DNA of 64,000 nt from Asterella californica (lineage: Eukaryota; Streptophyta; Marchantiopsida; Marchantiales; Aytoniaceae): NCBI GenBank assembly GCA_036924285.1, contig JAYKYS010000006.1, forward strand, positions 26,820,001 through 26,884,000. The letters run 5' to 3'. The notes under the pieces are model-generated. The model searched no databases. It was given only the letters and a program-made list of their open reading frames with translations, and was not told where the DNA came from. The position numbers and the translations under genes were made by a program. Below are positions 1 to 12,300 of the stretch, in pieces. The stretch's first letter is position 1. Each line of letters opens with the position of its first letter.

Positions 1-159
1 TGATTGTTTTTAAGGAATATAGGCTTGGATGTATATACTGTATTATGAATTTCAAGTTTGAGATATATGGCTAGGTCTCACTGTGTCCGAAACCGGAGTT
101 ATTTGGTCCTCCAGTGGTACAGTAATGATAACCAAATAAAATGTAGAATAATAGAACAA

Positions 160-205
160 TATAACCTCTGTAGTTAACTACGGTATACTTACTACAGAGG
201 TTATA
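160..205. repeat. Perfect 15-bp inverted repeat (hairpin)
   Basis: The arms TATAACCTCTGTAGT (160-174) and its exact reverse complement (191-205) are separated by 16 nt. It lies about 480 bp upstream of the LC8 start codon. It could be the end of a miniature inverted-repeat element or a foldback remnant. Function is unknown. Confidence 0.7.
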
Positions 206-688
206 GGACTTTGCCGGGGTCCTACTGTAGCTTGTGCCAGGATTCGAATCCGGTTTAGTTGTAGCGCCAGTCTTGGAATGTTAGCTACGTGTTCTGCTGA
301 TTTGTGTTTCTGTGAATCTGTGCGTTCGCGAGAGGGGCAAGGCTTGCATAGTCGGACCGCGGCACGTTCGTTCGTTCCGTTTATCTTGGTATAGTTTGGA
401 GAAGGAGAGGCGAGGAAGGGCGAAGAAGTGTCTGTTGGGTTTGGACCGGGCTGGGCTAGCTGGCTTGCTTGCCTTGTGAGAGTCGACCCGCTGCTTTGGT
501 GCAGACGGTTTCCGCAATCTGTGGAGCTCTGATTGCACTACGATGAGAGGAAGCTCGGCAAAATTTCTTGCTCTCCCCCCTGCTGCAAGCGTCACGCTGT
601 CGGAGTAGGCACCATACTCCTCCGTTGAGCGAACGGAAACTCTCGCTCGCTGGTCTTTTCAGCACAATTCATCAGTGAAGGGAGCAAG

Positions 689-2374
<1,686 letters not shown>

Positions 2375-2885
2375 ATGTGGAGGCTTGTTCAGCGCAACAC
2401 GTCAACTCAGCCGAAGTAAACCTTACTGCTCTTGGTCTGTAGGATGGCTCTCTTTGAGTTGGAGAACTTAGACAGCAGTAACAGCACTGGATCACGTTGC
2501 CGTCTTCTTACGTGGAGTGTTCCAGTGAACGCCATTGACTTGTCTGTTGGTTGGGGCGACTAAATCATATAGAGCGTTCTCTAGTTTAGAGCACATTTGC
2601 CGATCTTTCTATTTACGAGACACTTTCTGCAGATAGGTCATTGTGCTATCACCGATGGAACCAGTACGAAGCGTGTTCATATTGGTAGCATTTGCAGGCT
2701 GAGTTGCTGAAGGCGATGTTAGGAGAAACGGGCAGAGCCAGTCGGTCCATGTCATAAGCCCTGTGAAGGTGCTCCTCAAACTGTCAGTGTACGATAATTC
2801 TTTTGATCTGACGTCACTGACTCGGCCTCGGTATATATATCTGAATACACATTATTGTCGAAGCTTTTGTATAAGTTACCACATT

Positions 2886-3189
2886 CATGGATCTCTTCGT
2901 GCTAGACTGGTTTCTGGAATGTGGTCGTTCCTGTCCGAAGCATCTTCGTCTAGATTATGCGACTTCTTCGTTCTGTTTGTCCGTGAAGCAAGTGAATGGC
3001 GCCGTGTCTGTGTCCTGGGAATATACAGGCACGGTTCATGGATCTCTTCGTGCTAGACTGGTTTGTGGAATGTGGTCGTTCCTGTCCGAAGCATCTTCGT
3101 CTAGATTATGCGACTTCTTCGTTCTGTATTTGTCCGTGAAGCAAGTGAATGGCGCCGTGTCTGTGTCCTGGGAATATACAGGCACGGTT
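2886..3189. repeat. Two-copy tandem duplication, about 151 bp
   Basis: Copy 1 (2886-3036) and copy 2 (3037-3189) begin CATGGATCTCTTCG and end CAGGCACGGTT. They differ by single substitutions and a 2-nt insertion in copy 2. Both lie in the region downstream of the LC8 stop codon. Short open frames across the copies change frame between units, so coding is not supported. A smaller direct repeat, AGGGAGCATGGAAGAG, follows at about 3253 and 3276. Confidence 0.9.
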
Positions 3190-3199
3190 ATTTTCGGAC

Positions 3200-5019
3200 T
3201 TCGTGTATGCAGCTAATGGCTTGAAGACCAACAAGACAAGCAACATTGTGTAGGGAGCATGGAAGAGCTTCATTAGGGAGCATGGAAGAGACAAAGGAAG
3301 CTATGTAGAAATAACAGTTGACGACCCAAACTTCGTCCATTGCACGAGCATGGAATCACTTCCGAGTGGGTCGCGAGACACTCGTGTCTAGATATTCTCA
3401 GATGTCTCTCTCGAAGGGATATCTCGAGATGTTTTCGTTGAGTGTTGTCTTCAAGGGATGTTGCCCACAACTTTCTGCACGATAATCCTGGAAAGGCTCA
3501 TTTGGTGGTCCTACATGCAAATATCGTTATCGGTCAACATCAATCACCGGGAGTGCTTTGGTGGTGGAGTCCGCGTCAGGTGCGCGGAGGGCCACTGGCG
3601 CTACATAGAGTAAGCTATGGCGCACATGATGTAAAGGTGCAGCGCTCGTTCGTAACCGATAAGAAGCTCCTGCTGCGAAAGCGTTTGCTTCAGCGAAACT
3701 GGACGCCCTAATATTACCTCGTAAAACGTGAGAACCGGATTAGGGTTTGAACCCGGGAAGGCTTCACGGATGAGGCCGTAGCTACGAGAATCGGGGTGTA
3801 AGTTTGCAAGACGTTAATTCTCCTCGCATTAATTGCATGAATATTGCATGCAATTGTTTCGCATGGAAATATTAATATATCGTTATTTTTCACTTCATCG
3901 GACGATCACGCTTCATGTAGACTCGCAGAGATGAGTAGATGGTTTGATGGGACTTCAGCCCCACTCTACATCTAAAGTTTGCATTCATTTACTTGACCGC
4001 ACCTGTAATACGTTTGTCTGAGTTCACGTCATCCTTTTTGAACATGTGTTATTTGATAGCGCATTTGATCGACCACAGAAGGTTTGTCGTCACGTGAAGA
4101 TAAAAGAAAATAAGCGATGCAAGGGTTGATAATTTGTTGTAAATATATTTTAAATTAAAATTTTATGTTAATATATGGCTTGCGGTTGACATGTACTTCT
4201 CACATTTAGATGATGTGACAGTTTAATCCGTTGAACCTGTAGTTTCCGGTCAAGAGTCACGAATAAAATAACACAATGTCAAGAAAAGTTTAATAATGCA
4301 TAATAATTGTATTAGGGATGAAGTAAAGTAATTTTTTGCAAAGTTCTCTATTGTGGAAATACTTCTAAATGCATAGCAACAACATGGACTTATCAGTCAA
4401 AAATACAACATCACTTTTGAAGGTTTATTATAGAAGAGTAAAAAAAAATGCTTCGCTTGCAATGGAATTCCGAGTCACTTCTGGTTGATTTACCTGGATC
4501 TAAACTCCTCCTCGCCTAATTATTTCTTAATAAGATAAAATACACTTGAAGCCAAAATCCCCTTCTTTCCGAGTGTGAATACGGAGAGCCCGCCTATCTA
4601 TCCGTAAGTAGCCGGGGCTGCGTGAGATCGAATCTTCTTCCCATGAAGGCTTAGTCCGTGCAATAGCAGCAGCATTCTGCTGTAGAAAGCATCAATGCGA
4701 AAAGATTTAAATAACGGAGTTGTGGCTCTAAAATTCAAAGAAATTTATTCTAATTACCAAAAAATAAAATATCATATAAATTTATGAATACGAGTATAAG
4801 CGATTCATTTATATTATTGGTTAAAACTGTATTACTAACCACAAAGTAGGGTGAAGCCGGTACTCAGTAATTCGCTCCGTCTTGAACTCTATCTTTCCAT
4901 AAATTACAAAGCAATCCTTCGATAAATTACAGACTTTTTCTTTATAAATATTAGAGAATCTTATATTTTAGCTTTGATATGTTATTATATCATTTTCTGT
5001 GATCAACCGAATGGTGAAT
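3200..5019. other. Intergenic, no supported gene
   Basis: Moderate GC up to about 3.8 kb, then AT-rich. An open frame at 3442-3711 has no recognisable domain and lacks flanking splice logic. Segments near 3740 and 4620 contain GGTTTGAACCC-like and GATCGAATC-like strings that recall tRNA B boxes, but no tRNA fold is evident. Confidence 0.5.
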
Positions 5020-5630
5020 AAGGCTCCAATCACACATAGTTTATCACTGGTTTATTAGTTCTTTTTTGAATCCCAAGCTGATTTGCATGCTTGGAATACA
5101 AAGGTTTTTCACTCCCCAAACGTGAGGTAAATATTGTGTGTGTGATGTGATTGAATAGAGACTTTTTTTTGTATTTATGTTTAGTGTAACAAAAGTCAAT
5201 AGTAATATGACATGTGTAAGTATTCAAAACAAACAGCTTTTAAAAATAAATATTTTTATAATTAACTTTTATTTCAACAAAAGTTAACAAATAATGTAAC
5301 ACGTGTCCACATAAAAATCAGACAACTCTTAAAAGACCTTAAGAAAGTACCCAAGAAGACCCAAGAAGACCCTCTATGAATCAGTTAATTTTAAAAATAT
5401 TATCTGTTTCAGTTTAATGAGAACCCAATAAACTGATATGTGCGATTGTCAGTCTACTACCGAACTGTCAGTCTTATTATCTAACCTAGGTTCGGGTGAA
5501 AAACTAAGCGAAAAGAACCAGGTGCGACTTGTCCCTAAGAGGGGGTGTGTTTCCTAAAGTCACTCTCTACCTTTGATTAGGCGCTCATGAGAACCGAATA
5601 TAACTGGAGGGTTATTTACGTATAGATCTT
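5020..5630 (-). repeat. Dispersed repeat, copy A (inverted relative to 25.9-26.4 kb)
   Basis: The reverse complement of this stretch matches 25870-26390 in the same block order. Shared blocks include GAGTGAAAAACCTTTGTATT, the TAAACYAGTGATAAACTA-like segment, TTTTGTTGAAATAAAA with ATTAATTATAAAAA, and CCCGAACCTAGGTT with TCAGTTTATTGG. The two copies have diverged considerably. No coding capacity is visible. This is an old non-coding transposon or MITE-type family. Confidence 0.7.
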
Positions 5631-5639
5631 TTCCAACCA

Positions 5640-6321
5640 AAATCTACTTTAGACATAGTCTTCCATAGATATCAACTGCTTAGTGACCTCTTTGTACTTG
5701 CTCCGTAGGAGGCGGTTTTGAGTTCCCACCAGAACACACGCGGAAGAAGCTGAACAAAGCCCCCCAGAAGCCAAGCCAATTCGATGCTCCTGGTGATGGT
5801 TCCTTCAACTTCTGTGGGTTTTTGAGAATAGATGGAGGTGGTTGAGCTCCTCAAGCTTGGGTTCATGTGTCGAATTGAAGTTGATAAGCACGGGGGTATG
5901 GCTTTTCTGCTCGCGAGTTTCCTGCTGATAGTGTGAAAGCTGATGATATTCGATCTTTAAATAGGATCGAAGCACACATGTGAATCTAGAGATTTGAGTA
6001 TCGGCTATGTTTGTCTCTCTACTAACTCCGCCACTAGTATTGAGAAACGTTTCGGGACTGCGCTAGCCTTTGTTAGTGTTTAGATTAACTGAACGAAGTT
6101 TCAATCGCAACAGAACGTGATATTGTTTCGGAACTTGAATCGTTGGGGTGGGGAGACGTCTTGATGTGACCAATTTATCGATATCTAGTGGGCATGCATG
6201 GCAAACGTTTACGTTTACGAACTTAAAAGCTTGAAGTCTTGATCGATCGGGCCTCGATCGATTAGGTTAAACCTTAACGAGTAAAACTTCTCGATGGTAG
6301 ATTACATTTTGGGTGGACAAG
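5640..6321. other. Intergenic, no supported gene
   Basis: Only short open frames occur here, none with a recognisable domain. The stretch ends at the inferred left end of the CACTA-like element; the last three bases (AAG) are its candidate target-site duplication. Confidence 0.5.
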
Positions 6322-7257
6322 CATTACTACATATTGCTCTTTTTTGACATCAATATAGACAGTAATAGTTACAAATTTCATACTTTCCGATTTCATCGTC
6401 TTAAAGTTGTAGAACGATGTAGGAGCGATGTTAGAATTTATATTTTAATTTTGTTGGACTGCTGTCTTACTTGGCCGTCTGAAATGGTCTGTCTTAAAGA
6501 TATCATAATTTCATCTTACTACGGTCTGAAAATTGCGACAACAGTCCAATTTCAATTAAGATAAAAGAACATGTGGCAAAGCCGTCTTAAATCATGTAGG
6601 TTTCATTTGAAATTAATCAGTTCTTGGACGAAATTATGACATCTTCACAACCACACCGGCATCATTCCAACAACATTATGACATACGGTTTTTGTCTTAA
6701 ATGTGTACAATTCTGATATTTCTTACATAAGATTTACAACGATAATTAAGACATATTAAGGATTTCATTTTGACATACTATTCCTACATAATTTGTGATA
6801 CAATTTCTACATCATTTTAACATAAAATTTTGACGACATTTCTGACAATCATACGATATCAATATAAAGAAAGATTTATCACATTGTTCACGACATCATT
6901 CTAACAGATATATAATTATGACATCTTTTACGACATGGTTTTAATTTTTTTCGATAATGTAGTTTACGACAAGTATCTAGACAGCCTTCCGACAACTGTT
7001 CAACATTCATTTTCCCACACTTTTTCTGACAGGTTTCTTCGTTTATAGTCTAATGTGTTTGTCACAAACAATCATAAATCATTGCTACATCAATTACCAT
7101 ACCATTCAGACAAGAATTCAGATATTTGTTAGACTCCATTCATCTAAGAACGAGATAAAATATGAAATAATAACTAAAAAAATTGAAATACATTAAAACA
7201 TCATGTGTAATATGGTGGTTTTGTACATCCGCCTCACTTTGTCTTGCTATCATAACC

Positions 7258-7476
7258 TCAAAGCTTTATAAGTCTTATTCTTTGTATTATCTTCTTCTTC
7301 TTTGCCGGTGGATGCATCTTTGACATCACTTCTTCTTTCTCTTTCTCCTCCTCCTCCTCGGCCTCGGTCTCCTCCAATGAAGACTCATCTAAGACCTTGA
7401 CCTCAGGCTCCAACCTCTGACTAATAGTCAGAGATGCAATAGGCACCACCTTGAAGAACCATAGAAGCCCATACAT
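7258..7476 (-). pseudogene. Acidic, lysine-ended open frame inside the CACTA-like element
   Basis: The predicted 72-residue peptide has a Ser/Glu-rich acidic run (EETEAEEEEEKEKEE) followed by a basic stretch (PPAKKKKIIQ). It resembles the acidic-then-basic tail of a nuclear protein, and it sits inside the left subterminal region of the element. A second minus-strand acidic remnant at 12060-12300 has a comparable composition. I infer that both derive from element-encoded proteins, but no transposase motif is visible, so the family is not established. Confidence 0.3.
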
Positions 7477-8789
7477 GAGAAAACCAATACTGTTGGCTTA
7501 CTGTAAGTATAAATTAGTATATCCACTCGTTTATCTCGTTGGAATATCCACTGGTATCATCTGCCTAGTTCTTCATGGAAGAAGAGCTTGCTTGATTTGC
7601 TATCAATCGCTTTTGTACTTCAATAGTGTATCACGTCAGTTTGGCACCCCGGCTAGGTTGATCGAGTGCAGAATGACTAATCCCGGTAGGGCCGTTAGTG
7701 CCGCTAGGACGAGTTGGTGGGATAGCCCACTAGGGGTATACTTCGCAGGTAGGACTTGGAGGTCTCAGTTCTTCGAGTTGAGTCTTCAAGCTCATGGCTA
7801 TGGTGGATAGTCTTGATGAGTGCAATTTGGATTCTCTGCGTGCACAGAGTGGATTTGACTCGACTTTAGTGCTTGTTTAGTGTCGGATGGCATGATGGAG
7901 TGAGTACATATTGTTTATCACTCGAAGAAATCGAATTGCGAGGTCTGATTGAGAGCTTTCAGGTCACGGATTTCTGTCGGTGGTATCTCCAGAGTTTGCA
8001 GATCGTTAGTATCTTTGATTTGCGAGTGTGCGTGTATATGGAGTGGTTCTTTTGGTCGTGTGGTTGATCGTTGTGTGGATTAGTACTGTTTGGATATTTC
8101 TTGGTCGTACTTTGTGGTGAGGTAGTGCGTAAGCGCTGCTGGAATTTCTCGTGATAAATTTTGAGATCAATTTGAGATCAGCAGAAGTACGTCGGCGGAT
8201 GTCGGGTGGACATGGGTCAGCAATTTCTGGTGCTGAGAGTGCAGTAGGTGCACGCTGAGAAGACGATTCAAACGCATCAAAAATCAGCCGATTTGGTGAA
8301 GGATCAAAGGAATTACAAGAAGAAGAATATCACGGGTGGTCCAAAATCTGACGTAATCTCGCCTACGAGTGTCAATTTGGCAGATTTTGACCTTGTGGAG
8401 TGTGTTTTCGACCTCTGAAGTTGTTGTTTTGGAGTGTTTTTTTCATGCACGTCTTTCTTGTGTTGTTTGGCTCGAGTTTCTACTCTCCTTCAAGCGGAGC
8501 GGAGCAGAGATATCATGGTGTGGAGTGCGTGTAGAGACTTCGAGGAGCAGATGTGCGTGAGTGCGGAGACGTGAGAAGCGGAGTGCGAGAGCGCGGAGGC
8601 AGAGGCGGAGCAGAACCCGAGCCCATTGTGGAGATAACATTGATCTCTCAACTACGTTTCTATTACTACTAGCGTATTTCGGGAGGTGCAGCATCTGCGA
8701 GTTCGGATGCTACTAGCAGTGATACATCCACGAGTGACGGAGTACCTACTACCAGCGGTGCGTCTACTAATAGTGGAGCAGGTGGTAGT

Positions 8790-9245
8790 GTGAGCGACAT
8801 ACCACCAGAGTTTAACCTTGTGGTTCAGTTCTTCCAGTGTTTGAGGAAGAACTATCAAGATGTGCGGATTGACAAGTTGAGGAGTCTACAAGAGTTCCAG
8901 CGGAAGACTAGAGAGAGTCTACGCGAGGCGTTTACTCGCATGAGGCGGTTGATCAACGTTACCCAAGAGGTGACGGAAGCACATGCAGTCCAGTTCTGGT
9001 ATGGGATACTAGATCGAGAGCTGCGTAGGAGAGTCAGAGATGCGACTCTCCTTCTCTAGTGAGCAGCAAGCGGGTCCTTGCTGGACATGTGATGGTCCTC
9101 ATCAGCAGAAGGACTGTCCACATAAGAGAGGTGGTTACGAGACTTCCGAGACATCTCAACCGGTGCATAGACAGTATGAGCATTACGGACGACCAGGTCA
9201 CCGTAGTGACCGTTATTTTGATCTCCATCCCGAGCTACGGCAAGG
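8790..9245 (+). pseudogene. Gypsy Gag remnant with two zinc knuckles, one ruined
   Basis: The first frame (8790-9059) reads as the C-terminal part of a retrotransposon Gag domain (VVQFFQCLRKNYQDVRIDKL, then REAFTRMRRLINVTQE). The following frame (9040-9245) holds a CX2CX3HX4C knuckle, CWTCDGPHQQKDC. A second knuckle, YEHYGRPGHRSDRY, has the right spacing, but tyrosine stands at all three cysteine positions. The frames do not join without a shift. The downstream segment beginning at about 9313 (QAMDLNYLTWIVSLGL) is shared with the 50.0 kb copy. The protein would package element RNA in the capsid-like particle. Confidence 0.75.
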
Positions 9246-9639
9246 CTGATCATGGACGAGACGGAGGAGCTCAGGGAGACCGTGGTGGTCGAGCTATTGT
9301 CGTCAGATATTGGATCAAGCAATGGACTTGAATTATTTAACGTGGATTGTTAGTCTTGGATTGACTGAGCAGCGTCGGATGAAATCAACCGGTGTTACTG
9401 CTCGAACACTTTTGAGCTCTTTGCCTACCGGGTCGATGGAGGCAAAGGCTGGGGACGAGGCGTGTGGAGTTCGTCATCCTTAGAGATCATGAGAGGTCGT
9501 AGGAGAGAGTGTGGAGCTTGCAGCTAGGACTGCAAGAGTTTTTTGCACAGTGGAGGTGGAGGTTGTTGGTGACGAGCAGAATGAAACTGCTCCAAAGGCT
9601 GCAAAATAGCAGTCAAAGACTTCATCTTCTACCTCTAGC

Positions 9640-10590
9640 ATGGTGACAGAAGATACTTGGAAGCCAGAGATTGGACCCAAGCTTATAAGAGAGGAGAGTC
9701 GAAGAGTTCAAAGATTCCTGAAGAGTTACAAGAATTGTTTTGCCTTCAATATGAAAGATTTGGATACCTTGAATGGACCAGGTATACGGATCGACTTGGC
9801 CAGTGACACGCCAATCTTTCGATGTCTTTATAAGTACAGTGACATGAAGAGAGCTTTGATCTAGAGTAGGACTCAAGACTTGTTGGAGGTTGGGTTGGTG
9901 GAGATGTCACATGGAGAGTATGCATCTATCAAATTATGACAGCAAAGAAAGATATGTATGACAACTACACGGATAGGCGGATGTGTGGAGACTAACGTCT
10001 TATCAATCGGCAGATGAAGTCCGATAAGTATGCCATGTCAACACCTGAGGAGATCTTTGATGCAGTTGAGCATATGAAGATCTTCAGTACTTTGGATCTT
10101 CGAGTAGGGTATCATCAGTTGCCGGTGAGAAAAGAAGATAAGTCCAAGATAGCATTCTGAGGAATTGACTCTCATGGCAAGGATTGTTTGTATCAGTGGC
10201 AGTTCTTATCATTTGGGTTGAAGAACGTCCCTGTTGAGTTCTAGACGGTGATGGACATGATCCTAGCAGGATTGGATTTTGTCAGATGTTATACTGACGA
10301 CATCTTAGTCTATAGTGCTACAGTGGAGGAGCACGAGAGACACTTACGGGATGTGTTCGAGCGATGGAGAGCTCATGGGTTGAAGTTGTGTAAGTTCTTC
10401 CAAGAGTTGGTAGAGTATATGGACCACACCATCTACCCAGGTGGATTGGATGTTCAACAAATGAAAGTTGAAGCTATTGCACGTATCTCACGTCCCACAG
10501 ATATGTGTCGAATTCAGACATTTGTTGGCTTGAAGAACTTCTATCATCGATACGTGAAAGGATTTAGTGCATTGAGAAGCCATTGATCAA
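9640..10590 (+). pseudogene. Gypsy reverse transcriptase remnant
   Basis: Recognisable RT blocks include the pre-RT segment GPGIRIDLASDTPIF, the LDLRVGYHQLPVRKEDKSK block, the FLSFGLKN block, the catalytic YTDDILVYS (near 10290-10320) and the connection segment PTDMCRIQTFVGLKNFYHRY. In-frame stops interrupt it at about 9862, 10158 and 10243, among others. RT copies element RNA into DNA, but this copy cannot make a full protein. The catalytic DD pair is kept. Confidence 0.9.
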
Positions 10591-11100
10591 GCTGATGAAG
10601 ATGGATCAGGAGTGGTAATGGAGAAATGAGCAAGAGCGAGCTTTTATAGAGCTCAAGGATAAGTTGACATCTGCTCCCATCTTGAGGAGATCCGTTAGAG
10701 GTCGTCCATTCCAACTGCACACTGATTGGAGTATGTTGAGACTTGGAGCAGTGCTGAATCTACACGATGATGAGAAAAAAGAGTTCGTGGTGGCATATGT
10801 CAATCGCTTCAACAATTCGACATAGATAACGTACAGTTCGTACAAGGTGGAGTGTTTAGTGCAGTGTGGGCTGTTGCACACTTCCGATGTTATCTATTTG
10901 GGAACCTCTACTCTCATCACTGATCATCAGCCGTTCAAGGTTGATGGAGTCTGACAAGCTTACAGGAAAGCTTGCCGAACTTTGATCTTATAGGATTATG
11001 ACTTTCAGGCAGTGCATAGACCTAGAGTTGTAAACCTAGATGCTGATGGGTTGAGTCGTAACCCATGCAGGAGTCAGCAAGGTCAGATTGGAGCTCGATG
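10590..11100 (+). pseudogene. Gypsy RNase H remnant
   Basis: Translated pieces in mixed frames show the RH signatures LHTDWSMLRLGAVL (the first Asp block), YSSYKVECL in place of the conserved Glu block, and TSTLITDHQPFK (third Asp). They are followed by the linker HRPRVVNLDADGLSRNP, the usual end of gypsy RNase H. Frameshifts and TAG/TGA stops break it. Confidence 0.75.
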
Positions 11101-11399
11101 ACATGATGAGGTTGATGAGGAGATAGTGCTAAGGTGGCATGCATCTGCCTTCCTTATGTGTTGGCCATGAACTCTAGTATGGAGGGTCAGGTTGTATCTT
11201 TCTCTGATCGGAGCGTAGATGATGAGTCTTCAATCTTGAGGGTGGAGATGTGTTCCAGACCAGCAAAAATATCCACGACGATGTGATCGTAATAGAGTAT
11301 CTAAGTATTGGCGTGGTGGTAGACACAGTAAGTGTCAAGGAGTGAGATCGCGTCCTCTAACGAGCAAAGAGATTTCAACGAGAAAGACGACATGTACTT

Positions 11400-12020
11400 C
11401 GAGTGTGAGATGATGAGAGAATACGGATAATACTACATCCATCTCAGAGGACACAGTTAGTACGATATGTCCTTGAGGAGTTGAGATATTTTGGAGTGAA
11501 GCGTACGTATAGCTTATTCCAAAGACAATATTGGTGGCATGGTATGCACATCGATGTGCAGCAGTTTGTCGCACAATGTGCGATTTATAATCGAGTACGA
11601 GCATCGTGTAATGCTCCTACTCCACAGTTATATCTTTTATCAATTATGGGGTTGGATTACTGTTGGAGTTTGGATTTTGTGGAACTCTCACCGTTGACCG
11701 TACATCACCATCGGTATGTGTTGGTGATGGTGGAGCACTTCTCCAAGTGGATTGAGTTGGTGGTATTATTTGACAAGGCGAGTGAAGAAACAGTGTATGT
11801 GTTCTTGGACCAAGTGTTGAGTCGTTTTGGAGCACCAGCTGAAGTGCTGACGGACCAAGGTATAGAGTTTCTTGGTGAGTTTCAGACCTTGTGTGATCAG
11901 GAGCTGATTGATCATCGGACTACATCTTGAGATCATCCTGAGGCAGATGGTTTGGCGGAGAGGGTAGTTCAGATGGTGAAGAGAGGATTGCGCAAGTATG
12001 GTTTGTAGAAAGACCACATG
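11400..12020 (+). pseudogene. Gypsy integrase remnant
   Basis: The frame 11481-11930 covers part of the HHCC zinc domain (YWWHGMHIDV...QCAIYNRV, where the last Cys is now Tyr) and most of the DDE core. SLDFVELSP has the first Asp and LTDQGIEFLGEF the second. After a stop at 11928, HPEADGLAERVVQ has the Glu. Integrase would join element DNA to the host chromosome. The zinc-finger cysteine loss is again a Cys-to-Tyr change. Confidence 0.85.
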
Positions 12021-12059
12021 TTCACTCCTCATACATGATGAGAATGTAATTCATTCACC

Positions 12060-12300
12060 TTGTTATCATCCATTTTCTTCGATGTTGTTCTTTTGGTGCA
12101 TCCTCATCATTCGAGGATGAGGAGTCTAACGACGGGTCCTCCTCAACCTCTTGATCCTCCACCACAATGACATCCGTAGTGGCAGTTCTGTCTCTCCTAT
12201 AGATCTCAGAATCAAGAGTGCAAATAGTGCATGCTTCCCATTAGTTAGTGCAATCTCCATCATTGCCCCTATTGGTTCCTGATCATACTTGTTGATTTGT
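12060..12300 (-). pseudogene. Acidic protein remnant in the right arm of the CACTA-like element
   Basis: On the minus strand a short open stretch contains DVIVVEDQEVEEDPSLDSS followed by a basic end (KEQHRRKW). Its composition and strand match the remnant at 7258-7476, on the other side of the gypsy insertion. Further minus-strand fragments continue to about 13.6 kb without a recognisable domain. I infer an element-encoded accessory or transposase tail; the family is not proven. Confidence 0.3.

Larger units (their letters stand above)
8690..12030 (+). mobile_element. Decayed Ty3/gypsy retrotransposon nested in the CACTA-like element
   Basis: Gag, reverse transcriptase, RNase H and integrase remnants appear in the usual gypsy order on the plus strand, in all three frames with many stops. 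LTRs could not be delimited. Many lesions look like C-to-T or G-to-A transitions: CAG to TAG inside RT, TGG to TGA, and TGY to TAY at zinc-finger cysteines. This fits methylation-driven decay. A second, truncated member of the same family lies at 49.8-50.8 kb. Confidence 0.85.

Noticed and set aside
8790..12030. Recognisable LTRs or PBS for the older gypsy copy
   Set aside because: A TGGTATCTCCAGAG string near 7980 is only loosely like the tRNA-Met PBS, and no matching LTR pair could be aligned by eye.
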